Shown: positions 10,923 to 20,039, numbered from the stretch's first letter. The stretch: DNA of 64,000 nt from Companilactobacillus metriopterae (GCF_004117915.1 NZ_RSTD01000001.1:496001-560000); one strand, 5' to 3'. Notes: generated by a model from the sequence alone, not told the origin. A program made the numbers and translations.

Positions 10923-11489
10923 TTAAGAAATAAGTAGTGTATCTGGATCGATATCGAATGGATTTTCTTTGTTTATTTTATCGTAATATAAATGTCCATT
11001 TAAGTGATCTATTTCATGTTGACAAACAATTGCGGGATATCCCTTTAACTTTAGAGTTTTGTGTTCGCCGTCTACATTGTCATACTCAATTGTGACCTTG
11101 TTAGAACGAGGCACGTAACCAGGGATATCTTTTGGAACACTTAAGCAACCTTCACCTTCGGAAAGGGCGACTTTTTGTACAGAACTTCGAGTAATTACAG
11201 GATTAATAAGCACATCTTTTAAAATGTACTCTTCATTACTTTCTTCGTCATCATTAGGGATCAAGACAGCTGTCATCATTTTTGATTGACCAACTTGTGG
11301 AGCAGCTAGTCCAACACCGGCACGTAACTGATATTTTTCAGCAATTTCCTCATCTTGACTATTGATAAGATATTCCATCATTTTTTCAGCAATTTTTTTA
11401 TCATCATCACTTAATGGAAGGGTAACTTTTTCCCCAACTTTTCTTAGGATAGGGTCTCCATCTTTGACAATATCTTTCATTAAATACAT
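10923..11489 (-). CDS. def: peptide deformylase
   Basis: The 188-residue protein has the three deformylase motifs: [10 protein letters not shown] (58-67), EGCLS with metal ligand C115, and QHEIDH (157-162). It removes the formyl group from nascent N-terminal methionine. Its length and the spacing of the first two motifs fit the Gram-positive type 2 class. The start ATG 11489 is fixed by a GGAGG ribosome site eight bases upstream. No clear terminator separates it from rpoY-rnjA 137 bases downstream, so partial read-through is possible. Confidence 0.95.
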   Translation of the reverse strand: MYLMKDIVKDGDPILRKVGEKVTLPLSDDDKKIAEKMMEYLINSQDEEIAEKYQLRAGVGLAAPQVGQSKMMTAVLIPNDDEESNEEYILKDVLINPVITRSSVQKVALSEGEGCLSVPKDIPGYVPRSNKVTIEYDNVDGEHKTLKLKGYPAIVCQHEIDHLNGHLYYDKINKENPFDIDPDTLLIS

Positions 11490-11520
11490 ATTTTGCCTCC
11501 AGATTTTTATAAGTAACTAT

Positions 11521-11550
11521 ATTATAGAATAAATTGCACATAAATATCAT
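11521..11550 (-). promoter_or_regulatory. promoter of def
   Basis: On the minus strand ATGATA (11545-11550) and TATAAT (11521-11526) are separated by 18 bases, about 30 bases upstream of the def start codon. Confidence 0.55.
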
Positions 11551-11584
11551 AAAAAAGTATTTATAAGTCCATATAAGTATATAT

Positions 11585-11613
11585 TTTACATATTTTTTTG
11601 CCTGTGTTAGAGT
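11585..11613 (+). promoter_or_regulatory. promoter of lrgA-lrgB-ldhD
   Basis: TTTACA (11585-11590) and TAGAGT (11608-11613) are 17 bases apart, upstream of lrgA. A start of transcription near 11620 would put the cre-like site just inside the transcript. Confidence 0.5.
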
Positions 11614-11626
11614 TTCATTGTAGAAG

Positions 11627-11640
11627 TGAATACGTTTTCA
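11627..11640 (+). promoter_or_regulatory. cre-like CcpA site before lrgA
   Basis: TGAATACGTTTTCA matches the cre consensus TGWNANCGNTNWCA at all but one fixed position and keeps the central CG. It lies just downstream of the proposed lrgA promoter, a position typical of CcpA repression. Confidence 0.55.
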
Positions 11641-11658
11641 GAAAGATGGGAGAATATG

Positions 11659-12099
11659 ATGAAAAATGAGAAAGAAAGCCCTAATGTTGAGGCGAAAAAA
11701 GAACCATCAAATATATTGGTTCAAATATTTATTTATAGTGGAATATTATTTTTATCAAATATTTTGTCACACTTTATGCCTGCTTCATTCCCAGTACCAG
11801 TTCCAGTATGGGGATTAATAATACTTTATGTGTTATTAACAACAAATGTTATAAAGCTGCATCAAGTGGAGCAGACTTCTAAATTTTTGATTGGAATAAT
11901 GGGATTCCTATTTGTTCCATCAGGTATCCAGATGTATAAGAGTTTAGATTTTTTGGCAAATGATGGTGTGAAATTAATGATTGCCATTATTATTTCCACA
12001 ATTGTTTTACTTATTGTTATCGCTTTTACAGCTAGAATTTTAATTGCCATAGGTAAGAAAATTCGTAAGGAGGATAGTAACGATGGAGTATCTGAATAA
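11659..12099 (+). CDS. lrgA: LrgA/CidA family membrane protein
   Basis: The protein has 146 residues from ATG 11659, which fits the GGGAG ribosome site at 11648-11652; a GTG at 11626 gives a longer frame without a ribosome site. About four hydrophobic segments follow a hydrophilic N-terminus, including VPVPVWGLIILYVLL and the FVPSGIQM stretch typical of the family. CidA/LrgA proteins were described as holin-like, but with LrgB homologues they transport pyruvate in Bacillus (PftAB) and Streptococcus mutans (LrgAB). It overlaps lrgB by 17 bases and precedes ldhD, supporting a pyruvate-related job by context. Confidence 0.87.
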   Translation: MKNEKESPNVEAKKEPSNILVQIFIYSGILFLSNILSHFMPASFPVPVPVWGLIILYVLLTTNVIKLHQVEQTSKFLIGIMGFLFVPSGIQMYKSLDFLANDGVKLMIAIIISTIVLLIVIAFTARILIAIGKKIRKEDSNDGVSE

Positions 12100-12829
12100 T
12101 ATGTTCTTCGGAATTTTTCTAACTGTTATTGTTTACTTAGTTGGACAATATTTGTTCAAAAAAACTAATAACTTTTTCTTATTCCAACCTCTATTTGTAG
12201 GTATGGTTTTAGGAATTGCAGTACTTGTTTTAATCCAACAAGTAACTGGTGCAACTTCTGATGCTGTGTTTAGTGCATATTGGAATGGTGGTAAGGAGAA
12301 CATGATAGGTGCTAACTTACTGTTCTGGTTCTTATCACCAGCTACAATTGCTTTTGCTGTTCCTTTATATAAGAGAAATGACATTGTTAAGAAATACTGG
12401 GTAGAAATTCTGTTATCTTTGATAATTGGATTATTTATTTCATTAACAATAATTTACTTTGTATGTATAGCACTAGGTCTTCCTAAAAATGAAATTGCAT
12501 CATTGTTGCCACAATCAGCAACAACCGCAATTGCTCTACCACTTTCAGAAAGTATTGGTGGAGTGCCAGCAATTACAGCTATGACAGTAATTTTAAACGC
12601 TGTTATTGTAATGGCCTTAGGAGATCAAATAATCAAATTGTTCAGACTAGGATCAGATCCAATTGGTGTTGGACTAGGACTAGGATCATCTGGTCATACA
12701 ATGGGATCAGTTAAAGCTGTAGAGCTTGGTTCTATTCAAGGAGCCATGGCTTCAATTGCCGTTGTAATCGTTGGTGTAGCAACCAATTTAGTTGTTCCTA
12801 TTTTTGCTAATATTGTTGGACTTAAATGA
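12083..12829 (+). CDS. lrgB: LrgB/CidB family membrane protein
   Basis: This 248-residue hydrophobic protein carries the family's conserved LPQSATTAIALPLSESIGG segment near residue 140 and the GLGSSGHTMG glycine-rich motif near 195. A strong AAGGAGG ribosome site lies inside the end of lrgA, so the pair is translationally coupled. LrgB is the integral-membrane partner of LrgA. Family knowledge offers two roles, control of autolysis or pyruvate movement; the following D-lactate dehydrogenase and pdh genes favour the second. No lytST-like two-component genes are in the window. Confidence 0.9.
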   Translation: MEYLNNMFFGIFLTVIVYLVGQYLFKKTNNFFLFQPLFVGMVLGIAVLVLIQQVTGATSDAVFSAYWNGGKENMIGANLLFWFLSPATIAFAVPLYKRNDIVKKYWVEILLSLIIGLFISLTIIYFVCIALGLPKNEIASLLPQSATTAIALPLSESIGGVPAITAMTVILNAVIVMALGDQIIKLFRLGSDPIGVGLGLGSSGHTMGSVKAVELGSIQGAMASIAVVIVGVATNLVVPIFANIVGLK

Positions 12830-12847
12830 TATGGGAGGTAGTTTACT

Positions 12848-13840
12848 ATGAAATTAATTGATTATGGAGTTCGTGATGATGAGCGTCCTTATATAGAAGA
12901 GTGGTCAAAAGAAAATCAAATAGAAGTTAAAATTATTTCAGATCTACTAACAAAAGATACTATCGAATTAGCCAATGGGTTCGATGGAGTTGTTGCATTT
13001 CAACAGTTACCATACGATCCAGAGATATTTGATCGAATGAATGATTTTGGAATTAAGGTTATATCACTTAGAAATGTTGGTGTCGACAACGTTCCTTTTG
13101 ATTCATTGAAGAAAAATAATATTAAACTTACCAACGTACCTAGTTACTCACCAACTGCAATTGCAGAATATTCAGTAACTGGATTGATGATGTTATTGCG
13201 TCAGATGAAGCAAGTTATCAGAAAAGTTGATAAACATGATTTGAGATGGGCACCTGATATTGGTAGAGAATTGAATGGTCTTACAGTAGGAGTTGCAGGA
13301 ACGGGTAGAATCGGACATGCAGCAATTAAAATCTATCAAGGATTTGGCTGTAAAGTTATTGCTTATGATAAATATCGTAATCCAGATTTAGATCAATCAA
13401 TATATGTTGATACATTAGATGAACTATTAAAGCAATCTGATGTTGTAACTTTGCATCTTCCAAGCTTGGGCAAAGGTCACACAGTTATTAATAAAGAAAC
13501 AATATCTGAGATGAAAGACGATGCAATTGTAATAAATACTGGTCGTGGAGATTTGATCAATACACAAGACTTATACGATGCAGTAGAGTCAGGTAAACTT
13601 TACGGTGCAGTTATGGATGTTTATGAAAATGAAGTAGGTATTTTCAATACAGATAGAACAGGACAAGATTTACCGGACAAACTTTTAGAAAAAATTATCA
13701 ATGATCCAAAATTCATTCTATCTCCTCATATTGCCTTCTATACAACCAGAGCAGTCAAGAATATGGCAACAATTTCATTGAATTCTATGCTTGAAGAATT
13801 AAAAGACGGTAAGTCACAAAATGAAATTGACCTAGGATAA
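12848..13840 (+). CDS. ldhD: D-lactate dehydrogenase (D-2-hydroxyacid dehydrogenase)
   Basis: The 330-residue enzyme has the NAD motif GTGRIG at 151-156 with Asp174 favouring NADH. The catalytic set of the family is R233 (NTGRGDL), E262 (DVYENEVG) and H294 (SPHIAFYT). It reduces pyruvate to D-lactate. A GGGAGG ribosome site precedes ATG 12848, 18 bases after lrgB, so it belongs to the lrg transcript. The SPHIAFYTTRAV region resembles lactobacillar D-LDH; D-hydroxyisocaproate dehydrogenase is a close relative and cannot be excluded. No terminator is visible before the pdh promoter. Confidence 0.9.
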   Translation: MKLIDYGVRDDERPYIEEWSKENQIEVKIISDLLTKDTIELANGFDGVVAFQQLPYDPEIFDRMNDFGIKVISLRNVGVDNVPFDSLKKNNIKLTNVPSYSPTAIAEYSVTGLMMLLRQMKQVIRKVDKHDLRWAPDIGRELNGLTVGVAGTGRIGHAAIKIYQGFGCKVIAYDKYRNPDLDQSIYVDTLDELLKQSDVVTLHLPSLGKGHTVINKETISEMKDDAIVINTGRGDLINTQDLYDAVESGKLYGAVMDVYENEVGIFNTDRTGQDLPDKLLEKIINDPKFILSPHIAFYTTRAVKNMATISLNSMLEELKDGKSQNEIDLG

Positions 13841-13896
13841 TGCTAAATTATTCACAAATTGTTGTAAATTTTTCTTAGAAACAATAAGTTTTCATC

Positions 13897-13924
13897 TTGT
13901 GTTTTCACAAAAGAATGATAAAAT
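13897..13924 (+). promoter_or_regulatory. promoter of pdhABCD
   Basis: TTGTGT (13897-13902) and TAAAAT (13919-13924) are separated by 16 bases; transcription would start near 13931, about 64 bases before pdhA. Confidence 0.5.
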
Positions 13925-13932
13925 TATTAATG

Positions 13933-13946
13933 TGAAAGCCCTTACA
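13933..13946 (+). promoter_or_regulatory. cre-like CcpA site before pdhA
   Basis: TGAAAGCCCTTACA matches TGWNANCGNTNWCA except for C in place of the central G. It lies at the expected transcription start of the pdh operon, where CcpA binding would block transcription. Confidence 0.5.
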
Positions 13947-13994
13947 GTTTTAGCTTGTTTTAGATGTTACTAACAGAAAGGATAGTGTAAAAAA

Positions 13995-15095
13995 ATGGCA
14001 CAAAAACCAATAGTTGATTTCGGAGCAATTAAGAACGGTTTAGATGAAGTAAAGAAACCAGTTCAAGTTTTGGATGAAAATTCAAAAGTTATAGATAAAG
14101 AAATTTTTGATTCTTTCTCTGATGACGAATTATTAAACTTTATGGAGAAGATGGTTTGGGAGCGTGCATTGCACGATCAAACAATGAACTTCTCTCGTCA
14201 AGGACGTATGGGATTCTATGCTCCTACATCTGGTGAAGAAGCATCAGAAATGGGTACAGTACTGGCAATGGAAAATAATGATTATCTATTACCAGCTTAT
14301 CGTGATGTTCCTCAATTGATCCAACATGGAGCTACTGTTACAGAAGCATACCTATGGTCTAGAGGACACGTTGTCGGTAATAAATTTAAGGCAAGATCAA
14401 TGATGCCTCAAATCATTATCGGTGCAGCCTATGTAGAAACAGCTGGTGTTGCTATGGGGCTTAAGAAGAATAATGAAGATGCTATAGCATTCACATATAC
14501 AGGTGATGGTGGTACTTCACAAGGTGATAGTTATGAAGGTATGAACTTTGCAGGTGCATTCCAACTTCCAGCATTGTTTATTGTTCAAAATAATGGATTT
14601 GCCATTTCAACTCCTCGTAACAAGCAAACTGCTGCTAAGACACTTGCTCAAAAAGCCGTAGCTGCAGGTATTCCAAGTATTCAAGTTGATGGTATGGACG
14701 TACTAGCTTGCTATGCTGTAGCCAAAGCTGCGCGTGAATATATTCTTGCTGGAAATGGTCCAGTTATGATTGAAACATTGACATATCGTTATGGTGCTCA
14801 CTCAAGTGCTGGGGATGATCCTAAACGTTACAGAACTAAGGAAGATGAAGAAGTATGGATTAAGAAAGATCCACTTGTTCGTTTGAGAAAAGTTCTTGAA
14901 GACAAAGGACTTTGGAGCGAAGAAAAAGAAGATCAAATGGTTGAAGACTATAAAGCTTCATTCAAGGATGCAATCAAAGAAGCAGATGCAGTTCCTGCAG
15001 ATAAGGTTTCAGATATGCTACAACGTACATTTGAAATTCCAACTCCAGAAGTTAAGAAACAAATCGAAATATTCAGAGCAAAGGAGTCTAAATAA
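13995..15095 (+). CDS. pdhA: pyruvate dehydrogenase E1 alpha subunit
   Basis: The 366-residue protein has the thiamine diphosphate motif, GDGGTSQGD from residue 170 to the NN at 199-200. Other E1 alpha signatures are the YGAHSSAGDDPKRYR phosphorylation-loop region and RQGRMGFYAP near residue 68. With PdhB it forms the heterotetrameric E1 that decarboxylates pyruvate. It opens the pdhABCD operon and is 2 bases from pdhB. An AAAGGA ribosome site precedes ATG 13995. The branched-chain 2-oxoacid E1 is related, but the full pdh operon supports pyruvate. Confidence 0.95.
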   Translation: MAQKPIVDFGAIKNGLDEVKKPVQVLDENSKVIDKEIFDSFSDDELLNFMEKMVWERALHDQTMNFSRQGRMGFYAPTSGEEASEMGTVLAMENNDYLLPAYRDVPQLIQHGATVTEAYLWSRGHVVGNKFKARSMMPQIIIGAAYVETAGVAMGLKKNNEDAIAFTYTGDGGTSQGDSYEGMNFAGAFQLPALFIVQNNGFAISTPRNKQTAAKTLAQKAVAAGIPSIQVDGMDVLACYAVAKAAREYILAGNGPVMIETLTYRYGAHSSAGDDPKRYRTKEDEEVWIKKDPLVRLRKVLEDKGLWSEEKEDQMVEDYKASFKDAIKEADAVPADKVSDMLQRTFEIPTPEVKKQIEIFRAKESK

Positions 15096-15097
15096 CA

Positions 15098-16075
15098 ATG
15101 GCTAAAAAAACATATATTCAAGCAATTACAGATGCTCTTGATATTGTTCTAGAAGACGATCCTAAAACACTTGTTTTTGGTGAAGATGTTGGTAAAAACG
15201 GTGGTGTTTTCAGAACAACTCAAGGTCTACAAGACAAATATGGTGAAGATCGTGTATTTGATACACCATTGGCTGAATCTGGAATCATTGGACTTGCTAC
15301 AGGTCTTGGCTTAACAGGTTGGCGACCAATTCCGGAAATTCAATTTATGGGATTTTCATTTGAAGCTGTTGATCAAATCGTTGGACAACTTGCAAGAATG
15401 AGATTTAGATTTGATGGAGAAAAAACAGCTCCAGTAGTTATTCGTACACCTTATGGTGGAGGAACACATACAGCTGAAATGCATGCTGATAACTTGGAAA
15501 ATTATTTCACAGGTACACCAGGATTACGTGTTGTAATGCCAAGTAATCCTTATGATGCAAAGGGACTACTGATTTCTGCGGTAGAAAATAATGATCCAGT
15601 TCTATTTATGGAAAACTTAAAATTATATCGTTCAATGAAAGATGATATTCCTGATACAAAATATACTGTTCCTTTAGATAAAGCTAATGTTGTTCGTGAA
15701 GGAACAGATATCACTGTTGTCGCATACGGAGCTGAAGTAAATGAAGCTCTTAAAGTTGCTGACAAATTAGCAGAGAAGAATGTTTCTGTTGAAGTTGTGG
15801 ATCTACGAACAGTTTCACCAATTGATACAGATACAATTTTCAAATCAATTGAAAAAACACACAAAGTTGTTATTGTACAAGAAGCTCAAAAAATGGCTGG
15901 TGTAGGTGCAACAGTTGCCTCAGCAATTTCTGAAAATGCAATTATGTCACTTGACGCTCCAATCGGAAGAGTAGCCGCACCAGATTCAGTATATCCATTC
16001 GCTTTAGGTGAAGATATTTGGATTCCAGGAGCAGACGAAATTGAAGAAAAAATTAACGAAATTCTTGGCTACTAA
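15098..16075 (+). CDS. pdhB: pyruvate dehydrogenase E1 beta subunit
   Basis: The 325-residue protein has the E1 beta hallmarks: FGEDVGKNGGVFRTT near residue 27, PLAESGIIGLATGLGL near 57, and the C-terminal transketolase domain with VVDLRTVSPIDTDTI. It completes the E1 active site with PdhA. It starts 2 bases after the pdhA stop and its AAGGAG ribosome site lies within the pdhA end, indicating coupled translation. Confidence 0.95.
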   Translation: MAKKTYIQAITDALDIVLEDDPKTLVFGEDVGKNGGVFRTTQGLQDKYGEDRVFDTPLAESGIIGLATGLGLTGWRPIPEIQFMGFSFEAVDQIVGQLARMRFRFDGEKTAPVVIRTPYGGGTHTAEMHADNLENYFTGTPGLRVVMPSNPYDAKGLLISAVENNDPVLFMENLKLYRSMKDDIPDTKYTVPLDKANVVREGTDITVVAYGAEVNEALKVADKLAEKNVSVEVVDLRTVSPIDTDTIFKSIEKTHKVVIVQEAQKMAGVGATVASAISENAIMSLDAPIGRVAAPDSVYPFALGEDIWIPGADEIEEKINEILGY

Positions 16076-16107
16076 ACAATAGGCTATAGAAAGAAAGGGA
16101 TCTTATA

Positions 16108-17409
16108 ATGGCATATAAATTCAAACTACCTGAACTTGGAGAAGGTATGCACGAAGGTGAAATTGCTAGTTGGCTTGTTAAAGAAGGCGACACAGTTAAA
16201 GAAGACGATTCAATTGTTGAAATCCAAAATGATAAGTCAGTTGAAGAATTACCTACACCTGTTTCAGGTACAGTAAAACAAATTGTTGCACAAGAAGGCG
16301 AAACAGTAGAAATTGGTCAAACATTGATTGTTATTGATGATGGATCAGCAGACGATGGCGATGATGAAGAAGCCGCATCACCTGCACCTACAGAAGCTGC
16401 ACCTGCTGCTAAAGCAGAAGCACCAGCTAGTCCAGCAGCTCAAGCACCTGCTGCTGCACCCGCACAATCAACAGGTTCAGCAACAACAAACTATTTGGCT
16501 ATGCCATCAGTACGTAAATATGCTCGTGATAAGGGCGTAGACCTATCACAAGTAACACCTTCTGGTAAACATGGACAAATTACTAAAGCAGACGTTGATT
16601 CATTCGATGGTACTGTGGCACCTGTGGCTGCAGCTAATACAGCTCAACCTGCAGCTTCTCCAACAGAACCTGCATCAGTAACACCTTACAAGTCTTCAAC
16701 TCCAGAAATGGAAACAAGAGAGCCGCTAAGTCTTACTAGAAAAGCTATCGCTAAGGCAATGGTTAATAGTAAACATACAGCTCCTCACGTAACTAGTTTT
16801 GATGAAGTTGAAGTTAGTGCTCTTATGGCAAACCGTAAGAAATATAAGGAAGTTGCGGCAGAACAAGATATCAAGCTAACATTCTTACCATATATTGCTA
16901 AAGCTCTTGTTGCAGTATTGAAAGCATATCCTGAATTGAATGCATCAATTGATGACGCAGCTCAAGAAATTGTATACAAACACTATTACAATATTGGTAT
17001 TGCTACTAATACTGAACATGGACTTTATGTTCCAAATATTAAGAATGTTGATTCTAAGGGTATGTTCCAAATTGCTAAGGAAATATCTGAAAACACTCAA
17101 GCTGCTTATGATAACAAAGTATCATCTGACATGATGACAGGTGGTTCAATCACAATCAGTAATGTTGGTTCAATCGGTGGTGGATGGTTCACACCGGTTA
17201 TAAATCATCCAGAAGTTGCTATTTTGGGTGTTGGTAGAATAGCTAAAGAACCATACGTTGATGAAGAAGGAAACATTCAAGTAGGTAATATGTTGAAACT
17301 TTCATTGAGTTATGATCACCGTCTAATCGATGGAGCATTAGCTCAAAATGCACTAAATCTATTGAAGAAATTATTACATGATCCTGACATGTTACTAATG
17401 GAGGGCTAA
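16108..17409 (+). CDS. pdhC: dihydrolipoamide acetyltransferase, E2 of PDH
   Basis: The 433-residue protein shows E2 domain order: one lipoyl domain (1-78) with lipoyl-lysine K43 in EIQNDKSVEE, an Ala/Pro-rich linker (about 85-128), the peripheral subunit-binding domain near 131-167 (MPSVRKYARDKG), a second linker, and the catalytic domain with H404 and D408 in DHRLIDG. It transfers the acetyl group to CoA and forms the core of the complex. It has only one lipoyl domain; E2 proteins vary from one to three. The linkers are biased toward GCA/GCT codons. Confidence 0.95.
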   Translation: MAYKFKLPELGEGMHEGEIASWLVKEGDTVKEDDSIVEIQNDKSVEELPTPVSGTVKQIVAQEGETVEIGQTLIVIDDGSADDGDDEEAASPAPTEAAPAAKAEAPASPAAQAPAAAPAQSTGSATTNYLAMPSVRKYARDKGVDLSQVTPSGKHGQITKADVDSFDGTVAPVAAANTAQPAASPTEPASVTPYKSSTPEMETREPLSLTRKAIAKAMVNSKHTAPHVTSFDEVEVSALMANRKKYKEVAAEQDIKLTFLPYIAKALVAVLKAYPELNASIDDAAQEIVYKHYYNIGIATNTEHGLYVPNIKNVDSKGMFQIAKEISENTQAAYDNKVSSDMMTGGSITISNVGSIGGGWFTPVINHPEVAILGVGRIAKEPYVDEEGNIQVGNMLKLSLSYDHRLIDGALAQNALNLLKKLLHDPDMLLMEG

Positions 17410-17416
17410 TTTTAAA

Positions 17417-18844
17417 ATGACTGAAAATATTGTAGAAAAAGATACAGTTATCATTGGATCTGGACCTGGTGGATATGTTGCAGCAATTCGTGCAGCTGAA
17501 TTGGGTCAAGATGTGACTGTTATTGAAAAAGAACCCACACTAGGTGGAGTTTGTTTGAACGTTGGTTGTGTACCTTCTAAAGCGCTGATTACAGCAGGAC
17601 ACCGTTTACAAGAATCTATAGATTCTTCAGTTTATGGTATTACTACATCAGATGCAAAAATCGACTTTACAAAAACTCAAGCATGGAAAGATGAAAAAGT
17701 TGTTAAACGTATGACTGATGGAGTTAACATGCTTTTTAAGAAACACAAAGTTGAAGTAATTCAAGGTGAAGCATACCTTGATAGTGATACACAACTACGT
17801 GTTATGCCTAGTGGACCTCGTCAATTCATGGATAATGGTGGAGGCCAAACTATTAAGTTTAAAAACTTAATTTTGGCAACTGGTAGTCGTCCAATTGAAA
17901 TACGTGGATTTAAATTCAATGAACGTATTATCGATTCAACTGGTGGTTTAAACCTAACATCAATTCCAAAGGAATTTGTTATTATTGGTGGAGGTTATGT
18001 TGGTACAGAATTAGCTGGAGCCTATGCTAATCTAGGATCACATGTAACTATCCTTGAAGGTTCACCAAGTATTATTCCTAACTTTGAAAAAGATATGGTA
18101 AGTATTGTTGAAAAGAACCTTAAAGCTAAAGGTGTAACAATTGTTACAAATGCTATGGCTAAAAAAGGTGAAGAATCAGCAGATGGTGTTAAGGTCACTT
18201 ATGAAGTTGACGGAAAACCTGAAACTATTGATGCAGATTATTGTATGGTTACAGTTGGACGTCGTCCTAATACAGATAATTTTGGATTAGAAATGACTTC
18301 TGTTAAATTGTCAGATCATGGTCTTGTAGAAATCGATTCACAAGGTCGTACATCCGTTCCTAATATTTATGCTATTGGTGACATTACTGCAGGTCCTGCT
18401 CTTGCACACAAAGCTTCATTTGAGGCTAAAACAGTTGCTGGAGCAATATCTGGTGAAAATACTGCCAATGATTATATTGGAGTTCCTGCTGTTTGTTTTA
18501 CAGATCCAGAATTAGCTGTTGTCGGATTAACAAAAGACGAAGCTAAAGAAAAAGGTATCGAAACAACAGTTGCTAAGTTCCCATTTGCTGCTAATGCACG
18601 TGCAGTTTCTCTAGATTCAGCTGAAGGATTTGTTCGTTTGGTTGCTGATAAGGAAACTGGAACACTACTTGGTGGACAAATTGTTGGACCTGGTGCAAGT
18701 GACTTGATTTCAGAACTTAGTGTGGCAGTTAATTGCCAATTAAACTATGAAGATATTGAGTTAACAATTCATCCACATCCAACTCTTGGAGAAACAATCA
18801 TGGAAGCTTCAGATATTCTATCTGGATTCCCAACAGATATTTAA
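17417..18844 (+). CDS. pdhD: dihydrolipoamide dehydrogenase, E3 of PDH
   Basis: The 475-residue flavoprotein has FAD motif GSGPGG (14-19), redox-active cysteines C46 and C51 in GGVCLNVGCVPSK, NAD motif GGGYVG near 194, the second FAD motif NIYAIGD near 309, and the catalytic HPHPT with H454 and E459. It reoxidises dihydrolipoamide with NAD. It ends the pdh operon before a strong terminator. The complete E1-E2-E3 set shows a functional aerobic-type PDH route to acetyl-CoA beside lactate production. Confidence 0.96.
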   Translation: MTENIVEKDTVIIGSGPGGYVAAIRAAELGQDVTVIEKEPTLGGVCLNVGCVPSKALITAGHRLQESIDSSVYGITTSDAKIDFTKTQAWKDEKVVKRMTDGVNMLFKKHKVEVIQGEAYLDSDTQLRVMPSGPRQFMDNGGGQTIKFKNLILATGSRPIEIRGFKFNERIIDSTGGLNLTSIPKEFVIIGGGYVGTELAGAYANLGSHVTILEGSPSIIPNFEKDMVSIVEKNLKAKGVTIVTNAMAKKGEESADGVKVTYEVDGKPETIDADYCMVTVGRRPNTDNFGLEMTSVKLSDHGLVEIDSQGRTSVPNIYAIGDITAGPALAHKASFEAKTVAGAISGENTANDYIGVPAVCFTDPELAVVGLTKDEAKEKGIETTVAKFPFAANARAVSLDSAEGFVRLVADKETGTLLGGQIVGPGASDLISELSVAVNCQLNYEDIELTIHPHPTLGETIMEASDILSGFPTDI

Positions 18845-18848
18845 TATT

Positions 18849-18879
18849 AAAAAGCAATGCAAAGGCATTGCTTTTTTTG
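18849..18879 (+). terminator. intrinsic terminator after pdhD
   Basis: AGCAATGC and GCATTGCT arms (18853-18860, 18865-18872) around AAAG are extended by A/T pairs and followed by a run of T. Confidence 0.9.
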
Positions 18880-18914
18880 TATAGTAAAGAGAAGCAAATA
18901 AAGAGGTTAAAACT

Positions 18915-19193
18915 ATGCAAGAAAATTATAATTACCCGTTAGATCCTGAATGGAGCCATAGTGAAATAGCAGAAATCATTTCATTTTATAATGCTGTGGA
19001 ATTAGCTAATGAATCTGGGATAAATAGGAATGATTTCTTAGAAAAGTACAGACTTTTTCAAAAAATTGTTCCTATGAAGATGGATCAAAAGAATATTGAT
19101 AGTGAATTTGAACTACAATCAGGTTATTCAATCTACCGAACTTTTAAGGCAATTAGTTCTTTCGATGGAAAGGGTAAATTTAGGATGAAATAA
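18915..19193 (+). CDS. UPF0223 family protein (YktA-like)
   Basis: This 92-residue soluble protein begins with an NYNYPLDPEWSHSEIAEII motif that I recognise as the UPF0223 family of Firmicutes. Its function is unknown. ATG 18915 follows an AAAGAGG ribosome site. The stop codon overlaps the start of the inositol-phosphatase gene by one base, the same pairing seen with yktA and yktC in Bacillus, so the two are probably co-transcribed. Confidence 0.8.
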   Translation: MQENYNYPLDPEWSHSEIAEIISFYNAVELANESGINRNDFLEKYRLFQKIVPMKMDQKNIDSEFELQSGYSIYRTFKAISSFDGKGKFRMK

Positions 19194-19975
19194 TGAATAA
19201 AAAAGAAATTGATGATTTTTTAGTCCAAACAATAGATGTTGTTGGTAAAAATTTACGCGAAACGATCAATAATCAAAAAGAAGTTGATACTAAAAATGGT
19301 CGTAATGATTTAGTGACTAACTACGATAAAAACACAGAAAAATATATTGTTAGTCAAATAAAAGAACATTATCCAGGAGCACAAATCATTAGTGAAGAGG
19401 GTTTTGGTGATGCTCCTAGCAATATGGATGGCTTAGTTTTTTTAGTCGATCCTATTGATGGGACTATGAATTACGTAAAACGTAAGTCAGATTTTGCTTC
19501 GATGATAGGTGTTTATTTGGATGGAGAACCTTATGTTGGTGCCATTATTGACGTTATGAATAATAATATTTTTCATGGTGGAAAAGGTATTGGTGTAAGA
19601 AAAAACACTGAATTGTTAAAAACTCCTGAGGATAAGCATTTATCTGATGGCTTGGTTAATTTAGCATCTTGGTTAGTTTTGTCTAATTCATACAATGCAA
19701 TTGAAATAGTTAAAAAAAGTAATGGATTAAGAATATACGGAAGTGCAGGGATTATTTTTTCACATATCCTTGAGGGAAAAGAAATTGTGTATATGTCAAG
19801 ACTGGCTCCTTGGGATCTTGCAGCAGGGCGAGTACTAATAGAAACACTTGGAATGAGTGTTTGCCGTGTTGACGAAGCACCTCTAAATATGCTAAAATCA
19901 CAAGTCGTAATAGTTAGTACTTCAAATGCAAAAAATGAAGTGCTAGATACAGTTAAGAGTGCGAAAAAACTGTGA
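19193..19975 (+). CDS. inositol monophosphatase family protein (YktC/SuhB-like)
   Basis: The 260-residue protein carries the magnesium-dependent phosphatase motifs: EEGFG near residue 66, DPIDGTMNYV near 84-93, and WDLAAGRVLIE near 207. Members dephosphorylate inositol phosphates, NADP or related sugar phosphates, or act on RNA as SuhB does; the substrate here is unknown. The gene overlaps UPF0223 and its stop codon falls inside the following terminator stem. Confidence 0.88.
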   Translation: MNKKEIDDFLVQTIDVVGKNLRETINNQKEVDTKNGRNDLVTNYDKNTEKYIVSQIKEHYPGAQIISEEGFGDAPSNMDGLVFLVDPIDGTMNYVKRKSDFASMIGVYLDGEPYVGAIIDVMNNNIFHGGKGIGVRKNTELLKTPEDKHLSDGLVNLASWLVLSNSYNAIEIVKKSNGLRIYGSAGIIFSHILEGKEIVYMSRLAPWDLAAGRVLIETLGMSVCRVDEAPLNMLKSQVVIVSTSNAKNEVLDTVKSAKKL

Positions 19976-19993
19976 TTATGTCACAGCTTTTTT
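19964..19993 (+). terminator. intrinsic terminator after the inositol-phosphatase gene
   Basis: CTGTGA (19970-19975, including the stop codon) pairs with TCACAG (19981-19986) around five bases; A-rich 5' flank and six T follow. Confidence 0.85.
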
Positions 19994-20039
19994 ATTGCTT
20001 TGAACAATTTTTAGTTCAGATACGGAAGGAAGAAAAATT

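Noticed and set aside
11659-12829. Phage holin/endolysin module
   Set aside because: The pair is LrgA/LrgB, both chromosomal family members, with no lysin or phage gene near.
16328-16540. A Gln/His/Leu-rich open frame inside pdhC
   Set aside because: It is a shifted reading of the repetitive Ala/Pro linker of the E2 protein and has no ribosome site; the repetitive codons keep stops away.
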